From Motiliproteus sp. MSK22-1 (lineage in GTDB: Bacteria; Pseudomonadota; Gammaproteobacteria; Pseudomonadales; Balneatricaceae), in NCBI RefSeq assembly GCF_001968815.1, contig NZ_MIEQ01000032.1, positions 1-48,708 on the forward strand: a stretch of 48,708 nucleotides of DNA. Direction: 5' to 3'. The translations under genes and the position numbers were made by a program. Below are positions 8,849-22,235 of this stretch, one piece after another. Every line of letters begins with the position of its first letter. Positions within the stretch are counted from its first letter, which is position 1. A model generated the notes under the pieces. That model made no database searches. It had not been told where the DNA came from and saw nothing but the letters and a program-made list of their open reading frames with translations.

Positions 8849-9931
8849 ATGTTACTGCTGCTAGCTGACTTCCTGACCCGCTATGATTCGGGCTTTGCTG
8901 TTTTCCAGTACTTAACTCTACGAGGAATTCTTGGTGTACTGACAGCTATGGCCATATCGGTGCTGATTGGGCCGGTGATGATTCGGAAACTGACCCACTA
9001 TCAAATTGGTCAATCGGTCAGAGACGACGGCCCTCAAAGTCATTTAAGTAAAGCGGGCACTCCCACAATGGGCGGGGCTTTGATCTTAATTGCGATCGCT
9101 TTTAGTACGCTTTTGTGGGGTGATTTAAGCAACCTGTATGTATGGGTCGTGTTGGTGGTTACCTTGGTTTTCGGTGCTGTGGGATGGGTTGACGACTACC
9201 GGAAGGTGGTTGAGAAAAACTCTCGAGGCTTACCTGCTCGCTGGAAATATTTCTGGCAGTCCATCGCAGGATTTGGCGCTGCGGTGGTGCTTTATCTCAG
9301 TGCTTCCGGACCGGCAGAGACACAGCTGATCGTGCCCTTTTTTAAAGAAATCGTTGTGGATATGGGATTGTTTTTTATCGTCTTTACCTATTTCGTCATT
9401 GTGGGCACCAGTAACGCAGTCAATTTGACGGATGGGCTTGACGGTTTGGCAATTCTGCCAACGGTTATGGTTGCAGGGGCTTTGGGAATATTCAGCTATC
9501 TCAGTGGTCATATACGTTTCGCCGAATATTTGCAGATACCTTATATTCTCGGCTCAGGCGAGCTTATTGTATTTTGTGGTGCCATGGTGGGAGCTGGACT
9601 CGGGTTTCTGTGGTTTAACACCTACCCTGCACAGGTATTTATGGGTGATGTTGGCGCTCTTGCGTTGGGGGCGGCTCTCGGTGCTGTCGCTGTCATTGTG
9701 CGCCAGGAGCTGGTGTTGGTGATTATGGGGGGCGTGTTTGTTATGGAAACCGTATCGGTCATCCTTCAAGTCGGCTCGTATAAGCTAACTGGCAGGCGGA
9801 TATTCCGAATGGCTCCATTGCATCATCATTTTGAGTTAAAAGGCTGGCCTGAACCGAGAGTCATTGTGCGGTTCTGGATAGTGACGGTGATCTTGGTATT
9901 GGTGGGCTTGGCCTCATTAAAGATTCGTTAA
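8849..9931 (+). CDS. mraY: phospho-MurNAc-pentapeptide translocase MraY
   Basis: MraY (360 aa) transfers phospho-MurNAc-pentapeptide to undecaprenyl phosphate, forming lipid I at the inner membrane. It shows about ten TM helices and the key motifs: [18 protein letters not shown] near residue 50, the catalytic VDDYRK at about 115, [10 protein letters not shown] at about 190, and [15 protein letters not shown] near residue 325. Length equals the E. coli protein. A GAGGGGAA ribosome binding site precedes the ATG. Confidence 0.97.
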   Translation: MLLLLADFLTRYDSGFAVFQYLTLRGILGVLTAMAISVLIGPVMIRKLTHYQIGQSVRDDGPQSHLSKAGTPTMGGALILIAIAFSTLLWGDLSNLYVWVVLVVTLVFGAVGWVDDYRKVVEKNSRGLPARWKYFWQSIAGFGAAVVLYLSASGPAETQLIVPFFKEIVVDMGLFFIVFTYFVIVGTSNAVNLTDGLDGLAILPTVMVAGALGIFSYLSGHIRFAEYLQIPYILGSGELIVFCGAMVGAGLGFLWFNTYPAQVFMGDVGALALGAALGAVAVIVRQELVLVIMGGVFVMETVSVILQVGSYKLTGRRIFRMAPLHHHFELKGWPEPRVIVRFWIVTVILVLVGLASLKIR

Positions 9932-9975
9932 ATAGACACTGGAAGAATCGGAACGCTGGAGTATCAGGAATTAAC

Positions 9976-11448
9976 ATGACGTTGATAGGTAGTGACAAGT
10001 TTACCATCGTCATCGGTCTGGGAAAGACCGGACTTTCCTGTGCCCGCTATCTGTCCAATTTGGGGGAGGCGTTTGGGGTTGTAGACACTCGTGCTGAGCC
10101 TCCATTGCTTGCGCAGTTCAGAGAAAACTACCCGGGTATTCCAGTGGAGTGTGGCGAGCTGAATGCTGATTCATTGATGCAAGCGTCTCGACTGATTGTC
10201 AGTCCGGGGGTTTCTCGTGACTTAGCTGCGATTCGTCAAGCTGAAGCGAGTGGAGTGGAAGTTCTGGGGGATATTGATCTTTTCTGTCGCGCTGCCAGGG
10301 CTCCTATCGTTGCCATAACCGGGTCCAATGCGAAAAGTACCGTGACCACTCTGGTTGGAGAAATGGCTAAATGTGCCGGGATTAATGTTGGCGTAGGGGG
10401 AAATCTGGGTATTCCTGTGCTGGAACTGTTAGCCAATGATGAACAGCAGGGGGGGGATGAAAAAGAGCTGTACGTGCTGGAGCTGTCCAGTTTTCAGTTA
10501 GAGACTACCTCTGAGCTCAGAGCTGCGGTAGCCACGGTGCTTAATGTCAGCCCAGACCATATGGATCGTTACCCGAATCTGATGGCCTATCACCAAGCCA
10601 AGCACAGGGTGTACAAAGGTTGTGAAAAAGCGGTATTTAATGGTGATGATTCACTAACTGCACCACTGATCCCCGAAGTTACCCCTCGTGCCCAGTTTGC
10701 TCTGAAAACACCGGATATTGGTAATTATGGTGTGATCACGGAGGGTGGAGAACAATTTCTGGCGCGAGGGTTGGAAAAACTGCTACCGGTCGAATCACTC
10801 AAGATGCCTGGACAACACAATGTAGCCAATGCTCTGGCGGCGCTGGCTCTGGGTGATGCGGTAAACATTCCTCTTCAGGCCATGCTGGATACTTTGCAAA
10901 AGTTCTGTGGTCTGGAGCACCGTTGCCAGTGGATTCGGGAACTGAATGGGGTGGAGTATTTTAACGACTCCAAGGGTACAAATGTTGGTGCTACTCTGGC
11001 GGCAATTGAAGGGTTTGGCAATCAACTCCAGCGTAAAGGTGAAGGCCGTATTGTTCTGATTGCCGGAGGAGATGGTAAAGGTGCTGATTTCTCCGACCTT
11101 AAAGAGCCCTTGCTTAAGTGGGGCCGAACGGCGGTGCTGATCGGCACAGACCGGGAATCAATCGCGGATGTATTAGAACCGGACATTAGCGTTTTAAGAG
11201 TGGACGGCTTTAAGGATGCCATAGAGCAGGCACGTAGTGCTGCCTGCCCCGGGGATATTGTTTTACTGTCACCGGCTTGCGCAAGCTTTGATATGTTCAA
11301 AGGTTTTGAAGATCGTGGTGATCAGTTTATGGCGCAGGTGAGGGCTCTGGTCGAGATAGAACAGCCTGAAAGAGCAGCATCTGAATATAGTCAGCCTTTA
11401 GACAAAGACGCTTCTGAAGAGAAAGTGTCACAGGATGACCAGTCATGA
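9976..11448 (+). CDS. murD: UDP-MurNAc-L-Ala:D-Glu ligase MurD
   Basis: MurD (490 aa) adds D-glutamate to UDP-MurNAc-L-alanine. It has an N-terminal Rossmann-like UDP-binding domain (TIVIGLGKTGLS), the ATP loop ITGSNAKSTV at about residue 115 (the NAK variant seen in some other gammaproteobacteria in place of NGK), and the LSPACASFDMFKGFEDRG motif near the end. About 40 extra, highly charged residues (from roughly 450) extend beyond the E. coli length of 438. The stop overlaps the ftsW start (ATGA). Confidence 0.95.
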   Translation: MTLIGSDKFTIVIGLGKTGLSCARYLSNLGEAFGVVDTRAEPPLLAQFRENYPGIPVECGELNADSLMQASRLIVSPGVSRDLAAIRQAEASGVEVLGDIDLFCRAARAPIVAITGSNAKSTVTTLVGEMAKCAGINVGVGGNLGIPVLELLANDEQQGGDEKELYVLELSSFQLETTSELRAAVATVLNVSPDHMDRYPNLMAYHQAKHRVYKGCEKAVFNGDDSLTAPLIPEVTPRAQFALKTPDIGNYGVITEGGEQFLARGLEKLLPVESLKMPGQHNVANALAALALGDAVNIPLQAMLDTLQKFCGLEHRCQWIRELNGVEYFNDSKGTNVGATLAAIEGFGNQLQRKGEGRIVLIAGGDGKGADFSDLKEPLLKWGRTAVLIGTDRESIADVLEPDISVLRVDGFKDAIEQARSAACPGDIVLLSPACASFDMFKGFEDRGDQFMAQVRALVEIEQPERAASEYSQPLDKDASEEKVSQDDQS

Positions 11449-12800
11449 AACTGCCCACAGTGAAATGGCCGATGGTGTGCAAGACGCCCACAGTGGAACA
11501 ATCAACTGCCTATGATGGCTGGTTGTTGTTTAGTGCTATTTGTCTGATTTTATGTGGTTTTTTAATGATAACCTCGGCTTCGATGGAAGTGGCAGGACTA
11601 AGGTATGGTTCGCCGTTCTTCTTTTCTCTTCGCCACCTTGCCTTTATTACTATCGGTATGGTTGCCGCGTTAGCTGCGTTTTTTGTCCCGTCGAAGCTTT
11701 GGCAACGTACTGGACACTGGTGGTTACTGGCGGCATTTTTGCTGCTGGTCGTGGTTTTGATACCGGGTATTGGTCGGGAGGTTAATGGTAGTCAACGGTG
11801 GATTCCGCTGGGTCCTATTAACATGCAGGCTTCCGAATTAGCGAAGTTGTTTATGATTATCTATATGGCCGGTTATCTCGTCAGGCACCTGGATGAAGTA
11901 CGCACTCGCTGGAGTGGTTTTGTGAAGCCTATGGGAGTGGTTTCGGTATTTATAGTGTTGCTGATTCTCGAACCTGATTTTGGAGCGGTAGTGGTTCTGA
12001 TGGGGTCGGTACTGGGAATGATTTTCCTCAGTGGTATGCGTCTTGGTCAGTTTCTCGTGGTTATACTGGGGAGTTTAGGCTTGGTCGCTGGTATGGCCGT
12101 TTCCCAACCTTATCGAATGCAACGACTGATTACCTTTCTTGACCCCTGGGCAGATCCTTTTGGCAGCGGCTATCAATTGTCGCAGGCTCAGATTGCTTTT
12201 GGTCGCGGAGAATTTTCCGGGTTGGGGCTGGGTAACAGCGTGCAAAAACTGTTCTATCTTCCTGAGGCCCATACCGACTTTGTATTTTCGGTATTAGCGG
12301 AAGAGCTTGGACTGATTGGTGCCCTGCTGATAGTTTCACTGTTTATCGTTCTGATTGTCAGGACATTCTACATTGGTCGGAAATCTGAGCTGATGAAGCG
12401 TTATTACCAAGCCTATGTCTGCTATGGCATTGGGTTGGTTATCGCAGCCCAGGCGCTGATTAATATTGGTGTTAATGTTGGCGTACTACCTACCAAAGGG
12501 TTGACTCTGCCGCTGGTGAGTTATGGCGGAAGTAGTTTAATCGTATCGATGGTAATGCTGGCGTTACTATCGCGCATTCAGTTTGAAAATCACTATATAG
12601 CGAAAAAAATAGCCGAAAAAGGTGCCCATCAGGACGAAGGTGCTGAGCGGGTGAACACTGATAATAAAGCGAAAAAAAGAAAGAAACGGGAAAAAACTGA
12701 TGCCATGGGTCTAGATGCTAAAGGCCTGAATGCTGCGGATCTAAATAAGAATGTCAGGGTATCCCGGGACTTCTCCAAAGGTCTGGAGGCGACATCATGA
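11445..12800 (+). CDS. ftsW: septal peptidoglycan glycosyltransferase FtsW
   Basis: FtsW is a SEDS-family polymerase working with FtsI at the septum. The 451-aa protein has about ten TM helices, the GIGREVNGSQRWIPLG loop with the family's conserved residues, EAHTDFVFSVLAEELG near 275, and LPLVSYGGSSLI near residue 365. About 65 residues after the last TM helix form a Lys-rich cytoplasmic tail (KAKKRKKREK) absent from E. coli FtsW. The gene overlaps both murD and murG by four bases. Confidence 0.95.
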   Translation: MKLPTVKWPMVCKTPTVEQSTAYDGWLLFSAICLILCGFLMITSASMEVAGLRYGSPFFFSLRHLAFITIGMVAALAAFFVPSKLWQRTGHWWLLAAFLLLVVVLIPGIGREVNGSQRWIPLGPINMQASELAKLFMIIYMAGYLVRHLDEVRTRWSGFVKPMGVVSVFIVLLILEPDFGAVVVLMGSVLGMIFLSGMRLGQFLVVILGSLGLVAGMAVSQPYRMQRLITFLDPWADPFGSGYQLSQAQIAFGRGEFSGLGLGNSVQKLFYLPEAHTDFVFSVLAEELGLIGALLIVSLFIVLIVRTFYIGRKSELMKRYYQAYVCYGIGLVIAAQALINIGVNVGVLPTKGLTLPLVSYGGSSLIVSMVMLALLSRIQFENHYIAKKIAEKGAHQDEGAERVNTDNKAKKRKKREKTDAMGLDAKGLNAADLNKNVRVSRDFSKGLEATS

Positions 12801-14009
12801 ATACTGTCCAGATCAATGAATCGAAAGTACAGGTCATGAACGGTGGGACTTCCGGTAAAGGCCTGTCAACGAAAGAGGCATCGGTAAAGCCTATGTCTGC
12901 AAAACCGGTGTCCGCAAAAACGATGCCTGCAAACACAAGGGTGCTGATTATGGCTGGGGGGACCGGTGGGCATGTTTTTCCGGCCCTGGCTACTGCTGAG
13001 ATTATGCGGGATCGGGGGATTGATATTCAGTGGCTGGGCACGTCCGCAGGTATTGAAGCTGATTTGGTGCCGAGTGCAAATATCACTTTGCATACTATCA
13101 GCGTATCAGGTTTACGGGGTAAAGGGCGTTTGAGCCTGCTGGCAGCTCCTTTAAGGTTGTTTCGAGCTCTTTGGCAGGCCCTGAGAGTTATACAGAGTGT
13201 ACGTCCTGATTGCGTATTGGGCATGGGAGGCTTCGCGAGCGGGCCTGGAGGGTTAGCTGCCTGGTTGTTGAGGGTGCCGGTCCTGATACATGAGCAAAAC
13301 GCAATTCCCGGGATGACCAACAAGGTACTGTCAAAGTTGGCAACTCAGGTTATGGAAGCGTTTCCGGGTGCCTTTGCCGGTGGTGCCAATGCGCTTTGTA
13401 CCGGGAATCCCATTCGCAGCAATATTGTCAATGTCTCGGTTCCTGCAGTGCGTTACAGCACTCGTCAGGGGCCGCTGAGATTGCTGGTGATCGGGGGGAG
13501 CCTGGGCGCGAAAGCGATAAACGAAACGCTGCCTCGGGCATTAGCCCGGATAGCGGAAGATAACCGGCCTGATGTCTGGCATCAGGCCGGTAAACGCAAT
13601 TTTGATTCTACTGCCGAAGATTACAACCAATTTCAGGTCAAGGGGCGGGTGGTTGCGTTTATTGATGACATGAATAAGGCCTATGAATGGGCTGATCTTG
13701 TGCTTTGTCGAGCAGGAGCTTTGACCGTCAGCGAACTCTGTGCGGCTGGCGTTGCTTCTTTGCTGGTCCCTTATCCCCATGCCGTAGATGATCATCAGAC
13801 AGAAAATGCCCGTTATCTTACGACTCATAAAGCCGGTGTTTTGCTTCCTCAGAGCGAATTAACTGAAGAACGTCTGATCGATTTGTTAACCGAATTAAAT
13901 GACAGGTCTAGACTGCTAGAAATGGCGGAAATTGCACGATCACTAGCCAGGATCGATTCCAGTCAGATTGTCGCCGAACAGTGTATTAAATCCATATCAG
14001 GAGTGGCCC

Positions 14010-14020
<11 letters not shown>
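12797..14020 (+). CDS. murG: UDP-GlcNAc:lipid I GlcNAc transferase MurG
   Basis: MurG makes lipid II at the cytoplasmic face of the inner membrane. The GT28 glycine loop [14 protein letters not shown] starts near residue 52; [22 protein letters not shown] and [14 protein letters not shown] are also present. The 407-aa reading has about 45 extra N-terminal residues over E. coli (355 aa), including three pentapeptide repeats [15 protein letters not shown] (12887-12931). An ATG at 12923 would give a standard length but has no ribosome binding site. The 12797 ATG has GGAGG at 7 nt, so the extension is probably translated. Confidence 0.93.
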
Positions 14021-17295
<3,275 letters not shown>

Positions 17296-17454
17296 TGGCA
17301 TGCTGTTTTCGGTCACGATGGGGTGATGGACTTAGTTCAAAATTATTGGTTGGAAGTTGGAAGGTAAAGACAAAGAGTTGAGAGCTGTTAGTAATAAACA
17401 GTTAATTGAAAGCAACGGGTTCGATAGCGATTTTAAAGAGAGCAGGAAATTAAG

Positions 17455-18690
17455 GTGCCAGAAGAACACAACAACATGATAGTAGGTCTGGATATCGGTA
17501 CCTCCAAAGTGGTGGCTTTGGTGGGGGAAGTCGGTCCTGACGGTCGTATCGATGTGATTGGTATAGGCTCTCATCCCTCTCGAGGGTTGAAACGTGGTGT
17601 CGTGGTTAATATTGAATCCACGGTTCACTCAATTCAACGGGCGGTGGAAGAAGCTGAATTGATGTCGGGCTGTAAAATTCATTCAGTCACTGCGGGTATT
17701 GCTGGTAGTCATATCAGTTCAATGAATTCTCACGGTATTGTCGCTATTCGTGATCGGGAAGTTATTGACTACGACTTAGACCGGGTTATTGATGCCGCTC
17801 GTGCTGTAGCTATTCCGGCTGATCAGAAAATTCTCCATATCCTGCCACAGGAATATGTCATTGATAACCAGGAAGGGATTAAGGAACCCCTGGGCATGTC
17901 TGGCGTACGCTTGGAAGCCAAAGTTCACCTGGTTACCGGGGCGGTTAATGCGGCACAGAATATTGAGAAATGCATCCGGCGTTGTGGTTTGGATGTGGAT
18001 AACATTGTACTGGAACAACTGGCATCCAGTTATTCCGTCTTAACTGAAGACGAGAAAGAACTGGGGGTCTGTATGGTGGATATTGGTGGTGGAACTACTG
18101 ATATTGCTGTCTTTACCGCTGGTTCCATTCGTCATACCGCGGTGATACCTATTGCAGGGGATCAGGTGACCAATGACATTGCGATGGCCTTGCGTACACC
18201 AACACCTCATGCTGAAGAAATTAAGATCAAATATGCGTGTGCACTGGCTCAGTTATCCAGTGCTGACGAGATTATCAAGGTGCCTAGTGTTGGAGATCGT
18301 CCGCCACGAGATCTTAGCTGTCAGGCGTTAGCTGAAGTGGTGGAGCCACGTTACGACGAATTATTTACCCTGGTTCAAACGGAGTTACGTCGAAGTGGTT
18401 TCGAGGATCTGGTTGCTGCTGGCATTGTTCTGACCGGCGGAACTGCAAAGATGGAAGGAACAGTTGAGCTGGCAGAGGAAATATTTCATATGCCAGTACG
18501 CCTGGCCAAACCGGTTGGGGTTTATGGCATTAACGATATTATTGGCAACCCCATCTATGCAACAAGTGTCGGGTTGCTCCTTTACGGTGAAAAACACTAT
18601 CAGCAGCAACAGCAACTACCGGCGGAGATTCAAGTTTCGCGACCAAGTATGCTTAATCGAATGAAAAGCTGGTTCCAGAGTAATTTCTGA
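17455..18690 (+). CDS. ftsA: cell division protein FtsA
   Basis: FtsA (411 aa) is the actin-like membrane tether of FtsZ. It has the phosphate-1 loop GLDIGTSKVVALVGEV, the 1C domain, VDIGGGTTDIAVF, and GIVLTGGTAKMEG. The C-terminal SMLNRMKSWFQSNF is the amphipathic membrane-targeting helix. The start is read as GTG with AGGA upstream; an ATG seven codons later is the alternative and would still keep the whole fold. Confidence 0.95.
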   Translation: MPEEHNNMIVGLDIGTSKVVALVGEVGPDGRIDVIGIGSHPSRGLKRGVVVNIESTVHSIQRAVEEAELMSGCKIHSVTAGIAGSHISSMNSHGIVAIRDREVIDYDLDRVIDAARAVAIPADQKILHILPQEYVIDNQEGIKEPLGMSGVRLEAKVHLVTGAVNAAQNIEKCIRRCGLDVDNIVLEQLASSYSVLTEDEKELGVCMVDIGGGTTDIAVFTAGSIRHTAVIPIAGDQVTNDIAMALRTPTPHAEEIKIKYACALAQLSSADEIIKVPSVGDRPPRDLSCQALAEVVEPRYDELFTLVQTELRRSGFEDLVAAGIVLTGGTAKMEGTVELAEEIFHMPVRLAKPVGVYGINDIIGNPIYATSVGLLLYGEKHYQQQQQLPAEIQVSRPSMLNRMKSWFQSNF

Positions 18691-18707
18691 GGGCCCTGTA
18701 AAGAAGG

Positions 18708-18755
18708 TCATCTACAAGAATGACCAACCCGATAATAAGGTCAATCCGTAGATGA
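18708..18755 (+). other. nested hairpin in ftsA-ftsZ spacer
   Basis: TCATCTAC (18708-18715) pairs with GTAGATGA (18748-18755). Inside it TGACC (18721-18725) pairs with GGTCA (18739-18743). The two stems are separated by small internal loops of 5 and 4 nt, and the apical loop is 13 nt. No T-tract follows, so this is not a standard terminator. It could be a processing site or regulatory structure ahead of ftsZ. Confidence 0.5.
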
Positions 18756-18882
18756 TTGACAACAAGTAATAGTCTTGCAGTCGTCGTTTTTAAGCCACTG
18801 TCTGCAGCCTATAAATATACAGTTTTAGTGAATTAAAGATCTCGAGCCAAAACTCGGGGTAGATCCAAAGGGGAGATGGGAT

Positions 18883-20088
18883 ATGTTTGAACTAGTCGAC
18901 AACTTACCTCAAAGCGCAGTGATCAAAGTGATCGGTGTTGGTGGTGGTGGCGGCAATGCCGTTCAACACATGCTGGCCAGCGAGGTAGACGGGGTAGAGT
19001 TTATCTGTACCAACACGGATGCCCAGGCTCTTAAGGGAGATGGGCAATGCAGCCAATTGCAAATTGGTAGCCAATTAACCAAAGGACTGGGGGCCGGTGC
19101 AAATCCTGAGATTGGTCGCCAGGCCGCAATGGAGGATCGTGAACGTATTGCCGATCTGCTCAGTGGTGCCGATATGGTATTTATCACCGCTGGCATGGGC
19201 GGTGGTACCGGTACCGGTGCTGCACCTATCGTTGCAGAAGTTGCTAAGGAACTCGGTATTCTGACAGTGGCGGTCGTGACCAAACCTTTCCCATTTGAAG
19301 GACGTCGACGGAGTAAGATTGCTGAGGAAGGGATTAAGGATCTGTCACAAAATGTCGACTCCCTGATCACTATTCCTAATGAAAAACTGCTGTCCGTATT
19401 GGGGAAAAACACCTCTCTGATAGAGGCTTTTAAAGAGGCCAACAATGTATTGCAGGGCGCTGTTCAAGGGATTGCTGACCTGATTATCCGTCCCGGCATG
19501 ATCAATGTCGATTTTGCTGATGTGCAAACAGTCATGTCAGAAATGGGTATGGCTATGATGGGCACCGGAGTGGCTCGGGGCGAAGATCGTGCGCGTATTG
19601 CAGCAGAAGAGGCCATTCGCTGCCCACTGCTTGAGGATATCGATCTTCAGGGAGCAAAAGGTATTCTGGTCAATATCACTGCTGGTCTTGATTTGGGGTT
19701 GGGAGAGTTTGCCGAAGTCGGTGACACCATTGAAGAATTTGCTTCCGATAATGCTACCGTGGTTGTCGGGACAGTAATTGATCCGGAAATGAGTGATGAA
19801 CTAAAAGTGACCGTAGTTGCCACAGGACTGGGAAATCGTGAAGTGCCTGCTGTGAAGGTAGTAAGCAACGGCCAGCGTAAAGTTGACGGTACTTTGGATT
19901 TCGATCAGTTGGATCTTCCCACTGTGCTAAGAAGACAGAATGATACCAGTGCTCAGCCACAGGCGCGGCCTCAGCGTGCTATGAATGTAAGCGCGGAACA
20001 GGAGGCTGTTGAGCTGAAAAAAACCGGAACTGACGAAGAGATGGAATTTTTGGAAATTCCCGCTTTCTTGAGACGTCAGGCTGACTAA
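18883..20088 (+). CDS. ftsZ: cell division protein FtsZ
   Basis: FtsZ (401 aa) is the tubulin-like GTPase forming the Z ring. The GTP-binding tubulin signature [10 protein letters not shown] is at about residues 106-115, and the T7 loop [11 protein letters not shown] near 207. A linker of about 60 residues leads to the C-terminal peptide [12 protein letters not shown] that binds FtsA and ZipA. AAAGGGGAGATGGG upstream provides a strong ribosome binding site. It is separated from ftsA by 192 bp, leaving room for its own promoter, as is usual for this highly expressed gene. Confidence 0.97.
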   Translation: MFELVDNLPQSAVIKVIGVGGGGGNAVQHMLASEVDGVEFICTNTDAQALKGDGQCSQLQIGSQLTKGLGAGANPEIGRQAAMEDRERIADLLSGADMVFITAGMGGGTGTGAAPIVAEVAKELGILTVAVVTKPFPFEGRRRSKIAEEGIKDLSQNVDSLITIPNEKLLSVLGKNTSLIEAFKEANNVLQGAVQGIADLIIRPGMINVDFADVQTVMSEMGMAMMGTGVARGEDRARIAAEEAIRCPLLEDIDLQGAKGILVNITAGLDLGLGEFAEVGDTIEEFASDNATVVVGTVIDPEMSDELKVTVVATGLGNREVPAVKVVSNGQRKVDGTLDFDQLDLPTVLRRQNDTSAQPQARPQRAMNVSAEQEAVELKKTGTDEEMEFLEIPAFLRRQAD

Positions 20089-20329
20089 TCTTAGGCTATC
20101 CTAAGGCAATGTCGTTTCCGGGATATGCTTTTATTGGCTGTCCTGTGTTCAGTCGGGTGTGCAATAATAGCTGTAGACCGTAATTGATAGATCAGGGGCA
20201 CAGATTGTGGAGCGCTGTAAATAAAGTGACAGCTTTGTTATCATGCGCCATAGTTTTTGTGGGCACTCTTTTGCTTGGATGCTCTTTATACGTGAACAAC
20301 CTTTTTACCTGAATAGAATGTCGGTGCGA

Positions 20330-21241
20330 ATGATTAGACAACGAACGCTCAAAAATGCTATCAAGGCCACTGGTGTCGGGCTTCACACCGGTGAAAAGGT
20401 ATATCTGACGCTAAAACCTGCGCCAGTAGATACCGGCATCGTCTTCCGTCGTATTGATCTCGATCCGCCGGTGGAAATTAAAGCCTGGGCTGAAAATGTT
20501 GGCGATACGACTATGTCAACCAATTTGGCAAACAACGGAGTTCGGGTCGCTACTGTTGAACACCTGTTGTCCGCGTTGGCTGGGCTGGGTATCGACAATG
20601 CATATATTGAACTCAGCGCTGAAGAAGTCCCCATTATGGACGGCAGCGCGGCACCTTTTGTCTTTCTGATTCAATCTGCGGGAATTCAAGAGCAGGATGC
20701 GCCAAAAGCCTTTATTCGAATCAAGCGTAAAGTGATGATTGAACAAGGCGGAAAGTGGGCTTGCTTTGAACCTTTTGACGGTTTCAAAGTAGGATTTACC
20801 ATTGAATTTGACCACCCGGTATTTCGTGACCGCAACAAACAGTGTTGCCTGGATTTTTCCAGTACGTCTTTTGTGAAAGAAGTGAGTCGAGCCAGAACAT
20901 TTGGTTTTATGCGTGATATAGAACATCTGCGAGCCCAGAATCTGGCTTTGGGTGGAAGCATGGACAATGCCATCGTGGTGGACGATTATAGAGTCCTCAA
21001 TGAGGATGGGCTGCGTTATGATGATGAATTCGTTAAGCACAAAGTTTTGGATGCTGTAGGTGATTTGTATCTGTTGGGCAAAAGCCTGATTGGTGAATTT
21101 AAAGGCTTTAAATCCGGCCACTACCTTAACAATCTATTGCTACGCGAATTGTTGAATGATAAGGATGCATGGGAAATCGTTACTTTCGATGATGCCGAAG
21201 AGGCCCCTATATCCTATGTTCAGCCAGTGTTGGCGACTTAG
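20330..21241 (+). CDS. lpxC: UDP-3-O-acyl-GlcNAc deacetylase LpxC
   Basis: LpxC performs the committed, zinc-dependent step of lipid A synthesis. The start at ATG 20330 gives [21 protein letters not shown], matching the family; the frame is open further upstream but those residues are not conserved. Zinc ligands are the His of [15 protein letters not shown] (about residue 78) and the His and Asp of the [10 protein letters not shown] motif. The protein is 303 aa, as in E. coli. It stands 241 bp after ftsZ and probably has its own promoter. Confidence 0.96.
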   Translation: MIRQRTLKNAIKATGVGLHTGEKVYLTLKPAPVDTGIVFRRIDLDPPVEIKAWAENVGDTTMSTNLANNGVRVATVEHLLSALAGLGIDNAYIELSAEEVPIMDGSAAPFVFLIQSAGIQEQDAPKAFIRIKRKVMIEQGGKWACFEPFDGFKVGFTIEFDHPVFRDRNKQCCLDFSSTSFVKEVSRARTFGFMRDIEHLRAQNLALGGSMDNAIVVDDYRVLNEDGLRYDDEFVKHKVLDAVGDLYLLGKSLIGEFKGFKSGHYLNNLLLRELLNDKDAWEIVTFDDAEEAPISYVQPVLAT

Positions 21242-21374
21242 GGTTTGTATTCATAGATTAGTATTTAATAGATTTATGCTGTACAGGCCCTGGAAAAGGA
21301 GCTTCTTTTCCTAAGGTTGGTTGATAGGGCTTGTTGTATTCTATAAAAGCTGTTGTACCTTGTTTAGATTCCAG

Positions 21375-21410
21375 AAAAACCGGAACTGAGTGATCAGTAC
21401 CGGTTTTTTT
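21375..21410 (+). terminator. strong Rho-independent terminator after lpxC
   Basis: CCGG-A-ACTGA (21380-21389), loop GTGA, TCAGT-A-CCGG (21394-21403), then seven T. The only flaw is an A-A mismatch. AAAAA at 21375-21379 precedes the stem, so it may also work from the minus strand. It lies 134 bp after the lpxC stop and closes the division cluster. Confidence 0.85.
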
Positions 21411-21559
21411 ATTTCCGTTGGCTATTTCATAGATGCTGGCGTAGTTATGAGTTGAGTTCGTGGGTTTCTTCGCCTGTCTTTTTAGTTTTCCGCTTTTTGT
21501 CATTAAAAAGTCATTTACTGCTGCCAAGATGCCTTGACACCAACAACGGAGGGCGTGCA

Positions 21560-21709
21560 ATGAACTGGTTCATGCAGATGCTTAATCGTAGTCGATTGGC
21601 CTTGAGAAAATCCCCACCGGGGATAAGCGACCGAAATTCATACGGATACCCACATATTTCACTACATTCTTCAGATTCTCCTGTTTCAGGACGAGTAAAA
21701 TCGACCTGA
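21560..21709 (+). CDS. small ORF, 49 aa, unknown
   Basis: The 49-codon frame starts MNWFMQMLNRSRLALRKS. GGAGGG at 21548-21553 is exactly 6 nt before the ATG, an almost ideal ribosome binding site. That is the main reason to list it. The first 17 residues could form a basic amphipathic helix; the rest is Ser/Pro-rich. It follows the lpxC terminator, in the place where many gammaproteobacteria have secM/secA, but there is no SecM-like arrest motif. No promoter is obvious and it may be chance. Confidence 0.35.
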   Translation: MNWFMQMLNRSRLALRKSPPGISDRNSYGYPHISLHSSDSPVSGRVKST

Positions 21710-21756
21710 GTTTGGGTTGAATGCAGGGAAGGTGATATAACAACAGAGGGAGCTTG

Positions 21757-22197
21757 TCAGGCTTTACTAAGGGTCTGTAGGATCCATTGTTTTAATTGTG
21801 GTTCCTGTAATGCTCCCGTTATTCTTTCTAACTCCCTACCTTGATGAAAGATAATAAGAGTGGGGATACTGCGGATGTTGCATAGAGCGCTGGTTTGAGG
21901 TGCCAGTTCAGTATTTACCTTAGCAAACAACAATCTTTCAGACTGACTGGCTGTTTTCTGGTAAATGGGGGCCATGCTTTGGCAGGGGCCGCACCAGGCT
22001 GCCCAGAAATCAACTATGACCGGTAATTGGTTATCTCGAATATACTTGGAAAAATTACTGTCATTTAGTACGACGGGCTTAAAGGTATGCAGGCCGTTTT
22101 GGCATTTGCCGCATTTTCCTTCCGTATGAGACTTGTCTTCAGGTATGCGATTGGTTGTCCCACAGTTGGGACAAATGATCAGCAAGCCATTACTCAT
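21757..22197 (-). CDS. trxC: thioredoxin 2 (TrxC)
   Basis: TrxC is a cytoplasmic disulfide reductase with an N-terminal zinc ribbon. Two CxxC pairs (CPNC and CGKC) lie in the first 30 residues. The thioredoxin fold follows with the active site WCGPC in FWAAWCGPCQSMAP and the cis-Pro motif IRSIPTLIIF. I choose ATG 22197 (146 aa), which has GGGAG 7 nt upstream; the open frame continues 14 codons further but lacks a site. The XRE regulator gene ends 38 bp upstream on the same strand, so they may be one unit. Confidence 0.93.
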   Translation of the reverse strand: MSNGLLIICPNCGTTNRIPEDKSHTEGKCGKCQNGLHTFKPVVLNDSNFSKYIRDNQLPVIVDFWAAWCGPCQSMAPIYQKTASQSERLLFAKVNTELAPQTSALCNIRSIPTLIIFHQGRELERITGALQEPQLKQWILQTLSKA

Positions 22198-22235
22198 AGT
22201 GATCTCCCATATTGGCAGCCCATAAAAGCGTTTCA

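Noticed and set aside
12923-12925. Internal ATG as start of murG
   Set aside because: It would give standard length but has no ribosome binding site, while the upstream ATG has GGAGG at 7 nt.
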